This document shows, piece after piece, positions 42,531 to 51,723 of a stretch of DNA of 64,000 bases. Where the stretch lies: positions 1-64,000 of the forward strand of contig NZ_POUD01000001.1 in the NCBI RefSeq assembly GCF_003236395.1, read 5' to 3'. Position numbers and translations under genes: made by a program. Source of the DNA: Nonomuraea aridisoli (lineage in GTDB: Bacteria > Actinomycetota > Actinomycetes > Streptosporangiales > Streptosporangiaceae). Numbering within the stretch: position 1 is the stretch's first letter; each line of letters starts with the position of its first letter. The notes beneath the pieces were generated by a model. The model saw nothing but the letters and a program-made list of their open reading frames with translations. It did no database searches and was not told where the DNA came from.

Positions 42531-42856
42531 CCGGCGCCGGGGCCGGTCGTGATGGCGAGGACACCGGTCAGACCGGTGATGTCCAGGAGGCGCAGCAGTC
42601 GACCGTGCACGTTGACCAGCTCCATGCCGCCGCCCAGGGCGGCGAGGGCCCGTTCGGCGTGGATCAGCGCCCGAAGCCCGCGAGAGTCGCAGAACGTCAG
42701 GCCGACGGTGTCCACCACGAGGCGTCGCCGGCCCGCCTTGACCACCGCGTCGATCAGCGGCGGCACCCGGTCCGAGGAGGCGAAGTCGAGCTCCCCGTGG
42801 AGCGTCAGCACGCTGTGGGCGGGGTGATGAACCAGGTCTACCGTGAGAACGGTCAT
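42512..42856 (-). CDS. STAS-domain protein (anti-sigma-factor antagonist-like)
   Basis: 114 residues from ATG 42856 (an ATG at 42925 would add 23 poorly structured residues). The fold is HSVLTLHGELDFASSDRVPPLIDAVVKAGRRRLVVDTVGLTFCDSRGLRALIHAERALAALGGGMELVNVHGRLLRLLDITGL. The phosphorylatable Ser sits in FCDSRGL, as in SpoIIAA/RsbV antagonists. It should bind a partner anti-sigma kinase, but no such gene lies in this window. Confidence 0.9.
   Translation of the reverse strand: MTVLTVDLVHHPAHSVLTLHGELDFASSDRVPPLIDAVVKAGRRRLVVDTVGLTFCDSRGLRALIHAERALAALGGGMELVNVHGRLLRLLDITGLTGVLAITTGPGAGQAVRK
42529..42548 (+). terminator. hairpin at the end of the epimerase gene
   Basis: GACCGGC (42529-42535) and GCCGGTC (42542-42548) with a 6-base loop, starting at the stop codon and lying within the 3' end of the opposite STAS gene. 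Modest evidence. Confidence 0.4.
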
Positions 42857-43021
42857 ACCGGGTGTCCGATCCGCGGTGCGAGAGAAATCGCCGTGGGCCC
42901 GCATGCCGCCGGCCCGGCGAGTCACCGCTGCAACCTCCCCACCGTACAGGCCGCCTCAGACCGAGGGCCCGCTCCACCCGGCCGGCGAGCGCGTCTTGGC
43001 GGTTAGTTTGGCCGATGAGAC

Positions 43022-43192
43022 GTGGCTCCGTACGCGATCGTCGGCCGGGCCACCCAGCTGGGCACCGGCGCCTTCGCCGACACCGACGTCATCACCGCGG
43101 GCGACATCGGCTCCATCGTGATCGCCGCGGCGACCCTCACCGTCCTCCTGACCACCGCGTCGATCCTCGACCGCCGCGACATCCGCGCCTGA
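43022..43192 (+). CDS. possible small membrane protein, 56 residues
   Basis: An open frame from GTG 43022 reads APYAIVGRATQLGTGAFADT, then DIGSIVIAAATLTVLLTTASILDRRDIRA, one amphipathic start and one membrane helix with a charged tail. There is no strong ribosome site. It may be a genuine small protein or the tail of a lost gene. Confidence 0.35.
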   Translation: MAPYAIVGRATQLGTGAFADTDVITAGDIGSIVIAAATLTVLLTTASILDRRDIRA

Positions 43193-43515
43193 ATCGGCGG
43201 CGAATTCGAAAAGCCGCACCGATCGGGAAAGACCGTTTTCCGGTCACGGATATGGTGTTGCCTCATTCGCGAGGCGGCGATAGCTTAGCGGGCGTGACTG
43301 CCGGGTCGGCCATGGGCCACAAGCGAGTGAGGCACCCGGCCGCTGCGTGAGCGCCGGGCGGCCGCGAGGGCCGCCGCATCTCTGCCTTTCTGAAACCTCC
43401 TTTTACGCAATCGGCGATATCGCCGACCGCTGCCGCGCGCACATTTTCCGTTGCCGACGCGGCCACTTCAGCATGCCCGCGAACCGGGCGCATTGTTTCG
43501 ACAAGAAAGCAGAGA
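43193..43515. promoter_or_regulatory. upstream region of the three-domain protein gene
   Basis: These 323 bases have no gene that I can support. They contain a hairpin GGCGGCC/GGCCGCC (43357-43375) and a perfect 16-bp palindrome TCGGCGATATCGCCGA (43411-43426) about 90 bases before the next start. The palindrome is a possible operator. Confidence 0.4.
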
Positions 43516-45216
43516 ATGCCGTACGACTTCAACCAGCAGATCATCGAGGAATTCCGCGCCGGCCGCGGAAGGGTGGGCGGCCCCTTCGAGGGGGCCCGGC
43601 TGCTCCTCCTGACCACCACCGGCGCCCGCTCGGGAGCCCGCCACACCGTCCCGCTCGGCTACCTGCCCGACGAGGGCGGCCGCATGCTGGTCATCGCCTC
43701 GGCAGGCGGTGCGCCGCACCACCCGGCCTGGTACCACAACCTGCGCGCCGACCCTCGGGTCACGGTGGAGACCGGCGTCTTCACGATCGAGGCCGAGGCC
43801 GCCGTCCTGGAAGGCGAGGAACGCGACCGGCTCTTCGCCCGCGCCGTGGAGGCCGACTCCGGCTGGGCCGACTACCAGGCCAAGTCCGGGCGCGTCCTGC
43901 CCGTCGTCGCGCTGACTCCGCGCTCCGGCTCCTTCCCCGACCTGCCGGAGGGCGAGGTGCTGAAGGCCATCCACGACGCGTTCCGGCGGGAGCTGGCCCT
44001 GGTGCGCGCCGAAGTCGCCGCCTCGGGCCCGCGGCTGGGCGCGCAGCTTCGCGTCAACTGCCTGACGCTGTGCGGCGGGCTGCACCACCACCACACCGTG
44101 GAAAGCGGCGGGTTGTTCCCCCACCTGCGTGACCGCCACCCCGAGCTCGACGCCGTCCTCGACCGGCTGCACGCCGAGCACACCGTCCTGGCCGGCCTCC
44201 TCGACGACCTGCGACAGCTCGTCTCGGCAGACTCCGCCGACCTGCTGACCCGGGTGGACCGGCTCATCACGGAGATCGAGAACCATCTCGCCTACGAGGA
44301 ACGGCACCTCGTTCCCCTGATGAACGCACTGCCGCCCCGGCACGAGGACCACTCGACCGTCACCCGCGTCCCCGCCGACCCCGGCGACCGCGCGGCCGTG
44401 ATGGCCGCGATGCGGTCGCCGGCCGCCGGAGCGCCGCCGCTCGACGCCGACATGACGCCCCGGCTGCCCCATACCGGCGGCGTGCCAGGGCAGTGGGTCA
44501 CCGGCTCGGCCGCCGAGGACGGCGTCACGCTGTACGTGCACGGAGGCGGCTTCGAGCACACCCAGCCGGCGCTGGAGCCGCTCATGGCCTACCGCCTGTC
44601 GCAGGCCACCGGCCGCCCCGTCTTCAAGACGGATCAGCGTCTGGCCCCGGCTCACCCGTACCCCGCCGCCCTCGACGACGTCGTGGCCGTCTACCGGAGC
44701 CTGCTCGAACAGGGCGTGCCCGCCGACCGCGTGATCCTGTCGGGCGAATCGTCGGGCGGCACCCTCGTCCTGTCGGCGCTGCTGGCGCTCAAAGCGGCGG
44801 GCGATCCCCTGCCCGGCGCGGCCGTCGCGATCTCCCCGCTCACCGACCTGACCCTGTCGAGCCCGTCGCTGGACGCCGACGACGGTCAGGACGTGCTCAG
44901 CCGGCCGGTCGTCGAGCGCATCACCGCCCAGTACCTGGCCGGGGCCCGCGCCGACCAGGCCCCGCAGTCCCCGCTCCACGGCGACCTGCGCGGCCTGCCC
45001 CCGCTTCTGCTGGTGGCCGGCACCGCGGAGGTGCTGCTGGACGACACCCGCCGGTTCGCCGCCGCCGCGGCGGCCGCCGGCGTCGAGGTGACCCTCGACC
45101 TGTACGAGGGCATGCCGCACGCCTTCCACCTGAGCGTGCTGGCGCAGGAGCCGCCCGCCGTCGCCATGACGTTCCTGCGCCGCCTCAGCGACTGGTGTCC
45201 TGGACGAAGTCGCTGA
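43516..45216 (+). CDS. three-domain fusion: F420-type nitroreductase, hemerythrin, alpha/beta hydrolase
   Basis: 566 residues. Residues 1-140 are a deazaflavin-dependent (F420H2) reductase of the Ddn class (LLLTTTGARSGARHTVPLGYL, PAWYHNLRADPRVTVETG). Residues about 165-275 form a hemerythrin di-iron bundle (LHHHHTVESGGLFPHL, LHAEHTVLAGLLDDL, NHLAYEERHLVPL). Residues about 300-566 are an HSL-type hydrolase with oxyanion YVHGGGF, nucleophile GESSGG (Ser about 412), Asp in TAEVLLDD and His in MPHAFHL. All catalytic residues are present and the frame is continuous. The first two domains are, to my knowledge, a known pairing; the added hydrolase is unusual. It could be a real multifunctional protein or an in-frame fusion left by a deletion. 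Confidence 0.85.
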   Translation: MPYDFNQQIIEEFRAGRGRVGGPFEGARLLLLTTTGARSGARHTVPLGYLPDEGGRMLVIASAGGAPHHPAWYHNLRADPRVTVETGVFTIEAEAAVLEGEERDRLFARAVEADSGWADYQAKSGRVLPVVALTPRSGSFPDLPEGEVLKAIHDAFRRELALVRAEVAASGPRLGAQLRVNCLTLCGGLHHHHTVESGGLFPHLRDRHPELDAVLDRLHAEHTVLAGLLDDLRQLVSADSADLLTRVDRLITEIENHLAYEERHLVPLMNALPPRHEDHSTVTRVPADPGDRAAVMAAMRSPAAGAPPLDADMTPRLPHTGGVPGQWVTGSAAEDGVTLYVHGGGFEHTQPALEPLMAYRLSQATGRPVFKTDQRLAPAHPYPAALDDVVAVYRSLLEQGVPADRVILSGESSGGTLVLSALLALKAAGDPLPGAAVAISPLTDLTLSSPSLDADDGQDVLSRPVVERITAQYLAGARADQAPQSPLHGDLRGLPPLLLVAGTAEVLLDDTRRFAAAAAAAGVEVTLDLYEGMPHAFHLSVLAQEPPAVAMTFLRRLSDWCPGRSR

Positions 45217-46039
45217 TCAGCCGGGCCACGTCGCCGGGCTTCTCCTGCACCATGTTGTGGCTGGCGGCCAGCTCGACCACCTGGATGTGCGGGTGCGCCG
45301 CGGCGATGGGCGCCAGGTCACGGCGCACCCCGCGGCGCAGGGCGGCCATGAGCTCGCTGGGCGGCATGCCCGGCGGGTCCTGGGTGGGCAGGACCACCAG
45401 GGTGGGGCACCGTACCGCCCGCAGCGCCGGGACGGCGTCGCGGAAGTGGGGCGCGTACCGTATGGCGGCCAGCAGCTCGGGGCCCGGCCGCAGGTAGCTG
45501 TCGTCGCCGGAGGTGGTCACGGCGCGCGGCGGGAGCGCGGCGACCTGCTCGGGCGGCAACGGCCGCGCCATCGCCGCCTCCTGCGCGTCGAACATCGCCT
45601 TCAGCTGCGCCAGCTCCCTCGTCACCAGGGCCGGGTCCATGCCGGGGTAGTTCGCGGGGTCGTTCTCGGCCGAGCGCAGGCCGTCGAGGTTGACGACGGC
45701 CGGGCACTCCGGATGGCGCGCGGCCCACAGGCTGGCCAGCATCCCGCCCAGCGAGTGGCCGACGATCACCGCGGCGCCGAGGCCCAGGCGGTCGACCACC
45801 GCTTCGACGTCGTCCAGGACGGCGTCCCACTCCCATGGGGCTTCGCCCGACAGGCCGTGCCCGCGCAGGTCCATCGCGACGACGCGGTACGCGGCCGTCA
45901 GCGCCGGCGCCACCTCCTGCCAGGCGTCGAGCGTGCCGCCCAGGCCGTGCAGCAGTAACAGCGGCGGGCCGTCGCCGCCGTGGTCGCGCACGGCGAGCGG
46001 GATCGTGTGGTCGGTGATGGTCACGTCGTGCTGCGACAC
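45185..46039 (-). CDS. alpha/beta hydrolase
   Basis: 284 residues with the canonical lipase/esterase-like fold: LLLLHGLGGTLDAWQEVAPAL (oxyanion), MDLRGHGLSG, the nucleophile elbow GHSLGGMLASLWAARHP, the acid near LVVLPTQDPPGMP and the His in AASHNMVQEKPGDVA. It starts at GTG 46039 with AAGGAG; GTG 46024 is an alternative. It overlaps the upstream helix-turn-helix gene by 19 bases (same operon) and the convergent three-domain gene by 32 bases. Substrate unknown. Confidence 0.9.
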   Translation of the reverse strand: MSQHDVTITDHTIPLAVRDHGGDGPPLLLLHGLGGTLDAWQEVAPALTAAYRVVAMDLRGHGLSGEAPWEWDAVLDDVEAVVDRLGLGAAVIVGHSLGGMLASLWAARHPECPAVVNLDGLRSAENDPANYPGMDPALVTRELAQLKAMFDAQEAAMARPLPPEQVAALPPRAVTTSGDDSYLRPGPELLAAIRYAPHFRDAVPALRAVRCPTLVVLPTQDPPGMPPSELMAALRRGVRRDLAPIAAAHPHIQVVELAASHNMVQEKPGDVARLISDFVQDTSR

Positions 46040-46557
46040 GTTGCTCCTTGGGTCGGGGTGCCCCGGTGCGGGGCTCCCTGGGTTCGGGACTCCTTGGGGA
46101 GGGCGAGCCGGGCGCGGATCGACGCGGTGGTCACCCCGCCGCTGGGGTGCCGGTCGAGCTTCGCGCGTTTGACCAGGTCGTGAACACCCTGGCGGGTGAT
46201 GCCGAGCATCGCCGCCGCGGTGGAGAAGCCCACCGCCTCCGCTCCCGGATGACCCGCCCGCCGCGCCACGGCGCGCCCGAAGGCCGTACGCCACCACTCG
46301 TCGGGCGGGTCGAACGGCCCGTCGCCGGGGAAGAGCGCGGCGATCAGCCGCGCGGACGTCATGACGGCCAGCCGCTCGTCGGGCCCCAGCAGTTGCGCGG
46401 CCCACACCTCGGCCTGCACCCGCAACCGCGCCCGCACGTCACCCACGCCGTCCACACCGTCCGCCGGGTCGAGCAGGATCTCCAGCGGGTCGACGATCCG
46501 CGCCTCGACCAGCCGCGTCAGCTCACGCGCCAGCTCCACGTGCTCCGCAGTGTTCAC
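46021..46557 (-). CDS. helix-turn-helix protein of unknown family, start codon inside a 42-bp palindrome
   Basis: 178 residues, mostly helical. A DNA-binding segment appears near the C-terminus: GFSTAAAMLGITRQGVHDLVKRAKLDRHPSGGVTTASI, resembling MerR/excisionase-type helices used to pick DNA. The N-terminal 110 residues (HVELARELTRLVEARIVDPLEILLDPADGV) are not recognised. The GTG start lies at the edge of a perfect palindrome, so the protein may control its own gene and the hydrolase that follows. Confidence 0.78.
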   Translation of the reverse strand: MNTAEHVELARELTRLVEARIVDPLEILLDPADGVDGVGDVRARLRVQAEVWAAQLLGPDERLAVMTSARLIAALFPGDGPFDPPDEWWRTAFGRAVARRAGHPGAEAVGFSTAAAMLGITRQGVHDLVKRAKLDRHPSGGVTTASIRARLALPKESRTQGAPHRGTPTQGATCRSTT

Positions 46558-46597
46558 TTGACGAACGATAGCAAGTACTTGCTATCGTTCGTCAAGT
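46556..46597. promoter_or_regulatory. 42-bp perfect palindrome over the start of the helix-turn-helix gene
   Basis: A 21-base arm (beginning ACTTGACGAACGATAG, 46556-46576) is followed with no spacer by its exact reverse complement (46577-46597). The core GATAGCAAGT/ACTTGCTATC is the strongest part. It covers the GTG start of one gene and the stop of the LacI gene. Having no loop, it is more likely a protein-binding site than a terminator, though it could act as both. Confidence 0.75.
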
Positions 46598-47620
46598 AGT
46601 CGGCCCGGTGGAGCCGCGGACGACCAGAGTCGGGGTCACGGTGAAACGCACCGCGGACGTGCGGCCCTCGATGCGCTCCAGCAGCAGCTTGCCCGCGGCC
46701 CCGCCCATGACCGCGCCGTCCTGGTCGACGCTGGTCAGGTCGATGCAGGGCAGCGCGGCCAGGTGGGTGTTGTCGTAGCCGGCGACCGAGACGTCCGCGG
46801 GCACCGCGAGACCGGCCTCGTGGACCGCGGCGAGCGCGCCGAGCGCGGCCTGGTCGGCCCCCGCGAAGATCGCCGTCGGGCGAGGGGACCGGCTCAGCAG
46901 CTCACGGGCCCCCTCGTAGCCGCCTCTCTCGTGGTAGAAGCTCTTGGCGACGGCGATCTCGCCGGCGAGCCCGTGCTCGCGCATGACCCGTTCGTACGTG
47001 GCGGCCCTGATGTTGTGCAGCAGGTCGGACGGGCGCGCCTGGCTGTCGTCCTGGTGCGTGATGTGCGCGATCCGGCGGTGCCCCAGAGCGAGGAGGTGGT
47101 TCACGACGAGCTCGGCGCCGGCCTCGTCGTCGTCGGACACGGTGTCGTAGTACGACGAGCGCTCGTGCCGGGCGAGCACCACGGTGGGCTTCTCCCTGGC
47201 CACCTCCTCCAGCCGCGCCTTCGAGGCGAGCGGAGCGACCATGATGATGCCGTCCACCTGGCGGTCCATGAGGGCGTCGACCGCCCGGCTCTCGACTTTG
47301 CGGGTGGCGCCGCCCTGAATCATGAACGCCTGGTAATCGGTGCTCTGCAGATATTCGGCGAGGCCGTCGACGATATCGGCGAAGAACGGATTTCTGATAT
47401 GCGGCAACATCAGGCCGATCGTGAACGTGCGCCCCCGCATGCCACGGGCGGCGGCCTGCGGCCGGTAGCCGAGCTCCTCGATGGCGGCCCTGACCCGCTC
47501 GCGCATGGCCGGGCTCACCCCGTAGGCGTTCCGTATCACCTTGGACACCGCTGTCACGGAGACCTGGGCGTGACTCGCCACATCGGCGATCGTCACCCGT
47601 CGTCGGCCAGGCGCGACCAT
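46592..47620 (-). CDS. LacI-family transcriptional regulator
   Basis: 342 residues. The helix-turn-helix and hinge are VTIADVASHAQVSVTAVSKVIRNAYGVSPAMRERVRAAIEELGYRPQAAARGMRG, followed by a periplasmic-binding-like effector domain (IGLMLPHIRNPFFADIVDGL, SVAGYDNTHLAALPCIDLTSVDQDGAVMGGAA). It senses a sugar or sugar acid. Divergent from a GntR regulator gene; the two plausibly share control of the importer and dehydratase genes beyond. Start ATG 47620 with GGAG upstream. Confidence 0.93.
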   Translation of the reverse strand: MVAPGRRRVTIADVASHAQVSVTAVSKVIRNAYGVSPAMRERVRAAIEELGYRPQAAARGMRGRTFTIGLMLPHIRNPFFADIVDGLAEYLQSTDYQAFMIQGGATRKVESRAVDALMDRQVDGIIMVAPLASKARLEEVAREKPTVVLARHERSSYYDTVSDDDEAGAELVVNHLLALGHRRIAHITHQDDSQARPSDLLHNIRAATYERVMREHGLAGEIAVAKSFYHERGGYEGARELLSRSPRPTAIFAGADQAALGALAAVHEAGLAVPADVSVAGYDNTHLAALPCIDLTSVDQDGAVMGGAAGKLLLERIEGRTSAVRFTVTPTLVVRGSTGPTT

Positions 47621-47709
47621 GAAACTCCATTCCCCGGGACGTTCACCGAGTCTATGAGCCCGGGCCACGGGCCGGATCGGAGATCGTGGGCCTCCTGTAT
47701 TCTTCGGGC

Positions 47710-48492
47710 ATGCCCACCGACCCGCCAGCACCGATGGGCCATGATCTGTCACAGTCCTATCGAGGGCTTCTGACGGAGCGCATCGCCCGTCAGCTGGAGC
47801 AGGATATTCGCTCCGGAAACATCGCGGTGGGCGCCAAACTCCCCTCGGAGCGCGAGCTCGCCGCCCAGTTCGGCGCGAGCCGCAACGTCGTCCGCGAGGT
47901 GCTGCGCCGGCTGGAGACGCAACAGCTGATCGAGGTCGCCCCCGGGCGTGGGTCCTTCGTCAGGGAGCAGTCCCCCGTCCAGGCCCGCCACTACGACGCG
48001 CTCTACCGCGCGGGCCGGCCCACCGTCCGCCAGCTAATCGAGGCGCGCATCCCGCTCGAGGTCGAGATCGCCGGGCTGGCGGCCGAGCGCGCCACCGACG
48101 CGCAGCTCGCGGCGATCGGGCGGGCCAACGACGCGCTGCTCAAGGCGACCGACGTCGTCGACAAGGCCCACGCCGACCTCGACTTCCACGAGGCGATCGC
48201 GCAGGCGAGCGGCAACCCGGTGTTGCGCGTCATGCTGTCGTCCATCAGCGGGCTGATGTTCGAGATGATGCTCCGGTCACACTCCGACCCGACCATCGCC
48301 GAGCCGGGCGTCCCCCACCACGGCGAGATCTACGAGGCGCTGGCGGCCCGCGACGTCGAGCGGGCCCGCCGCTACATGCACGAGCACCTCACGCTCGGCC
48401 TGCGCACCTACGGGCGCGACCTCGACGTCAGCGTCGACGTCATGGCCAGGCAGCACATCGAGACATTGCTGAGCCAGAGCCAGGGGCGGTAA
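47710..48492 (+). CDS. GntR-family regulator, FadR/UxuR subgroup
   Basis: 260 residues. The winged helix is LLTERIARQLEQDIRSGNIAVGAKLPSERELAAQFGASRNVVREVLRRLETQQLIEVAPGRGSFV, followed by an FCD domain with metal-site residues in DLDFHEAIAQASGNPVL and VPHHGEIYEALAARD. FCD-type GntR proteins such as UxuR, ExuR and DgoR sense hexuronates or aldonates, which fits the D-mannonate dehydratase downstream. Start ATG 47710 (47734 is possible). Confidence 0.92.
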   Translation: MPTDPPAPMGHDLSQSYRGLLTERIARQLEQDIRSGNIAVGAKLPSERELAAQFGASRNVVREVLRRLETQQLIEVAPGRGSFVREQSPVQARHYDALYRAGRPTVRQLIEARIPLEVEIAGLAAERATDAQLAAIGRANDALLKATDVVDKAHADLDFHEAIAQASGNPVLRVMLSSISGLMFEMMLRSHSDPTIAEPGVPHHGEIYEALAARDVERARRYMHEHLTLGLRTYGRDLDVSVDVMARQHIETLLSQSQGR

Positions 48493-48524
48493 CAGCCGAA
48501 GGCTGGTCATGGTGAACACCGGCT

Positions 48525-48561
48525 GCTATGGTCCAACTGGTCCTACCAGTTGGACCATAGC
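48525..48561. promoter_or_regulatory. 37-bp GntR-type operator upstream of the importer operon
   Basis: Perfect 17-base arms, GCTATGGTCCAACTGGT (48525-48541) and ACCAGTTGGACCATAGC (48545-48561), around a CCT centre. The core TGGT-N3-ACCA is typical of FadR-subfamily sites. It lies 40 bases before the binding-protein gene and just after the gntR-type gene, so it may also end that transcript. Confidence 0.72.
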
Positions 48562-48600
48562 TGTGAGGGACTTCCCATCAGCAGAAAGCCGAGCACGAGC

Positions 48601-49908
48601 ATGTCCATCCCCAGCCAGACACTCACGCGCCGGTCCTTCGGCAAGCTCGCGGCCGCCATGACGATCATCGGCGGCGGAGCAGCACTCGGAGGCTGTTCGG
48701 CCGGCGGCGGCAGACCCTCTCCGAACACGCCGCTCTGCATCATGGCGATCAACCACGTGTGGTCGCAGGCGATCAGGAAGCACATGGCGGAGTTCGAGGA
48801 GCGGATCGGCCGCCGGGTCTCGATGTCGTTGCTCACCTCCGACCAGCTCGCCAACAGCTACAACGTCAAACTGAACGCCTCGGCCACGGACATCGACGTC
48901 ATGATGGTCCGGGCGCTGCAGGAGCAGCTGCTCTTCGCGCACAACGGCTGGCTGGCCGACCTCACCGACCGGGTCGAGGGCGACGCCGGTTACCAGTGGG
49001 CCGATTTCCTGAAAGCGCCCCGCGAACGCTCCGTCACCGGCCGCATGGTCCTCAGCGTGCCGGTGGTGACCGAGCGGCCGGTCCTCTACTACCGCAAGGA
49101 TCTGGGCGCGGCGCCGGCGACGCTCGACGAGCTCATGGAGACGGCGCTGCCGCTCGCCGACCGGCGCGGCAACTTCTTCGGCTTCGTGGGCCGGGGACAG
49201 CGCAGCGGCGCGGTGAGCATGTGGTCCAGCTTCCTCTACTCCTTCGGCGGCGACTTCACCGGCCAGGGACGATCCGCCATCGCCCGGCCGGAGTCGATCG
49301 CCGCGTACGAGTACTACGGCCGGCTGCTCGAACGGGCCGGCCCGCCCGGCGCCACCAACATGAGCCTGGAGCAGGCCATGCCGATCTTCGCGCAGGGCAA
49401 GGCGGCGTTCTACGTGGACGCCGACGCCATCTACACCAACTTCCTCGACCCGAAGATCTCGACCGTCCAGGAGACCGTGGGCTTCGCGCCGTTCCCGGCC
49501 GGCCCGGCGGGGGCGCGGCCGTTCAACATCCCGTCGTGGAGCCTGGCCATCAGCGCGTTCTCCCTGCTGCGTGACGAGGCGTGGCAGTTCGTCCGGTGGG
49601 CGTCGAGCCCGGAGATGGTCAAGCGGCTGCAGGCGGAGGGCATCCCGGGGGCCCGCCAGTCGGCCTGGTCGGACCCGGCCACGCTGGCCTCGTTCCCCGC
49701 CGACCTGGCGAGGACGATGCAGACGCAGGCCCAGATCGGGCTGGGCATCGACCGGCCCGACGTGCTGCAGGTCGGCCGGGCCAGGGACATCGTCGGCCGT
49801 CCGCTCGTGGCGGGCATCCTCGGACAGCCGGTGGCGCCGGTCGCCCGCGAGGCCGACGCCGAGTTCGCCGAGTTCCTCGTCCGCGACAACCGTCACAGGG
49901 AGGGCTGA
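48601..49908 (+). CDS. ABC sugar importer, substrate-binding lipoprotein (family 1, CUT1)
   Basis: 435 residues. The signal TRRSFGKLAAAMTIIGGGAALGGCSAGGG combines a twin-arginine motif with a lipobox Cys. The mature part has family-1 features: MAEFEERIGRRVSMSLLTSDQLANSYNVKLNA, RPVLYYRKDLGAAPATLDELMETA, FAQGKAAFYVDADAI and READAEFAEFLVRDN at the end. The start is ATG 48601, after the operator. It binds a carbohydrate, probably an oligo-uronide or rhamno-oligosaccharide judging by its neighbours. Confidence 0.92.
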   Translation: MSIPSQTLTRRSFGKLAAAMTIIGGGAALGGCSAGGGRPSPNTPLCIMAINHVWSQAIRKHMAEFEERIGRRVSMSLLTSDQLANSYNVKLNASATDIDVMMVRALQEQLLFAHNGWLADLTDRVEGDAGYQWADFLKAPRERSVTGRMVLSVPVVTERPVLYYRKDLGAAPATLDELMETALPLADRRGNFFGFVGRGQRSGAVSMWSSFLYSFGGDFTGQGRSAIARPESIAAYEYYGRLLERAGPPGATNMSLEQAMPIFAQGKAAFYVDADAIYTNFLDPKISTVQETVGFAPFPAGPAGARPFNIPSWSLAISAFSLLRDEAWQFVRWASSPEMVKRLQAEGIPGARQSAWSDPATLASFPADLARTMQTQAQIGLGIDRPDVLQVGRARDIVGRPLVAGILGQPVAPVAREADAEFAEFLVRDNRHREG

Positions 49909-50852
49909 TGGCCATCACCCAGACCTCCGCGCCGGCCCGCGCGCCCTTGCCCGGCAAGCCGCGAGCGCGGTCGTTCGAGCAGGCCAACCGGCGGCTGAAG
50001 TGGGCGATGCTCGCCCCGTCGCTGGCGTTCGTGGGCCTGATGATCATTTTTCCGCTGGTGTTCACGCTCAACCTGGGCTTCACCGACGCCTTCGGGGCGG
50101 TGAACGCCGACAAGGACTACGTCGGTCTGCGCAACTTCGGCGACGCCCTCACGGATTCGCGCCGCTTCTGGCCGGCCGTCCAGCGCACGGTGTTGTTCAC
50201 GATCGGCGCCGTGCTCCTGGAGACCGTGCTCGGCCTGGCCCTGGCGATGCTCATGCGCAAGCCGTTCCGGGGCGCCCGCTGGGTGCGTACGGTGCTCATC
50301 ATCCCGCTGCTGACCACGCCCGTCGCCATCGGGATCCTCTGGCTGCTCATCCTCGACCCCACGAACGGCATCGCCAACCACCTGCTCGCGTCCGTCGGCA
50401 TCCTGCCCCAGGAGTTCCTCGGCTCGGTGAGCCAGTCGCTGCCGATCCTGATGCTGATCGACGTGTGGCAGTGGACGCCCATGATGACGCTGCTGCTGCT
50501 CGCCGGGCTGTCCACCCTGCCCGCGGAGCCCGAGGAGGCCGCCCACGTGGACGGCGCGGGAGTGTGGCAGCGCTTCCGGTACGTCGTGCTGCCGATGCTC
50601 GGCCCGACGCTGGCCACGGCGGTGGTGCTGCGCTCCATCGACGCCCTGAAGACCTTCGATCTCCTGTACGCCACCAAGGGGCCGGGCGGCGGATCGTCCT
50701 TCGAGGCCGAGACCCTCAACGTCTACGCCTACGGGCTGACCTTCGACTACCAGGAGTACGGTCTGGCCTCCGCCGTCCTCGTCCTGTTCACCCTCGCCAT
50801 CATCGGCGTCGTGATCCTGCTGCGGCGCCGGCCCGGAAGGAGGTCCGCGTGA
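49908..50852 (+). CDS. ABC sugar importer permease 1 (MalF-like, CUT1)
   Basis: 314 residues with six helices. It starts [35 protein letters not shown] and has the EAA loop [37 protein letters not shown], which contacts the ATPase. The start overlaps the binding-protein stop by one base. No ATPase is encoded here; CUT1 importers of actinomycetes usually share a distant MsiK. Confidence 0.94.
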   Translation: MAITQTSAPARAPLPGKPRARSFEQANRRLKWAMLAPSLAFVGLMIIFPLVFTLNLGFTDAFGAVNADKDYVGLRNFGDALTDSRRFWPAVQRTVLFTIGAVLLETVLGLALAMLMRKPFRGARWVRTVLIIPLLTTPVAIGILWLLILDPTNGIANHLLASVGILPQEFLGSVSQSLPILMLIDVWQWTPMMTLLLLAGLSTLPAEPEEAAHVDGAGVWQRFRYVVLPMLGPTLATAVVLRSIDALKTFDLLYATKGPGGGSSFEAETLNVYAYGLTFDYQEYGLASAVLVLFTLAIIGVVILLRRRPGRRSA

Positions 50853-51691
50853 GTTCCGCCCTCGAACGTCCCGCCTGGAGCAGACGGCGGGCGCTCTCCT
50901 GGCTGCGCGGCGTCACCATCACGATCGTGTGCCTGGTCTTCGTCCTGCCGATCGTCTGGATGTTCGCCGCCGCGTTCAAGACGAACGTCCAGGTCACCGA
51001 TCCCAGCGTGGGCCTGATCTTCTCCCCCACCCTGGACAACTTCCGCAACGTGCTCGCCGACGGCGAGGTCCTGCAGTCCCTGCGCAACTCCCTGGTCGTG
51101 GGCGTCGCGTCCACCGTGCTGTCCGCGATCATCGCCGTTCCCGCCGCCTGGGCGGTCGGACGGTTCCGGATGCGGCGCACCGGGTCTCTCGTGCTCGTGG
51201 CCCGCATCGTCCCGGCGATCTCCCTGCTCGTGCCGTGGTACTACCTGTTCGCCCAGGCCGGGCTGGTGGGCAGCTACACCGTCCTGGTCCTGAGCCACAT
51301 GTTCGTGTCGGTGCCGCTGATCCTGTGGATCATGATCGGCTTCTTCGAGGGGCTGCCGGTCGAGCTGGAGGAGGCCGCCCGCACCGACGGGCTGACCGTC
51401 TTCGGCGCCTTCTGGCGCATCGCGCTGCCGCTGGCCGCGCCCGGCACCACGACCGCGTCCGTCCTCGCGTTCATCTTCAGCTGGAACAACTTCATGTTCG
51501 CGCTGATCTTCTCCGACGAGACCACCCAGACCGCGCCCGTGACGCTGTTCAACTTCATCTCCTACGCCAGCACGGACTGGGGCGGTCTCATGGCCGCCGC
51601 CACGCTCATGACGGTGCCGGTCGTCATCGTCGCGATCGTCGGGCAGAAATTCCTCGTCGCGGGGCTGACCGCCGGAGCCACCAAGGGCTGA
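50849..51691 (+). CDS. ABC sugar importer permease 2 (MalG-like, CUT1)
   Basis: 280 residues with six helices and the EAA loop [51 protein letters not shown]. The GTG start overlaps the previous stop by 4 bases and has AAGGAGG upstream. It forms the membrane channel with permease 1. Confidence 0.94.
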   Translation: MSSALERPAWSRRRALSWLRGVTITIVCLVFVLPIVWMFAAAFKTNVQVTDPSVGLIFSPTLDNFRNVLADGEVLQSLRNSLVVGVASTVLSAIIAVPAAWAVGRFRMRRTGSLVLVARIVPAISLLVPWYYLFAQAGLVGSYTVLVLSHMFVSVPLILWIMIGFFEGLPVELEEAARTDGLTVFGAFWRIALPLAAPGTTTASVLAFIFSWNNFMFALIFSDETTQTAPVTLFNFISYASTDWGGLMAAATLMTVPVVIVAIVGQKFLVAGLTAGATKG

Positions 51692-51723
51692 TCCCGCCCG
51701 CCGCATCCTCAGAAAGGCAGTTC

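Noticed and set aside
46556-46597. Simple terminator for the LacI gene
   Set aside because: The palindrome has no loop and no T-run and lies over the next gene's start, so a binding site is more likely, though a double role is possible.
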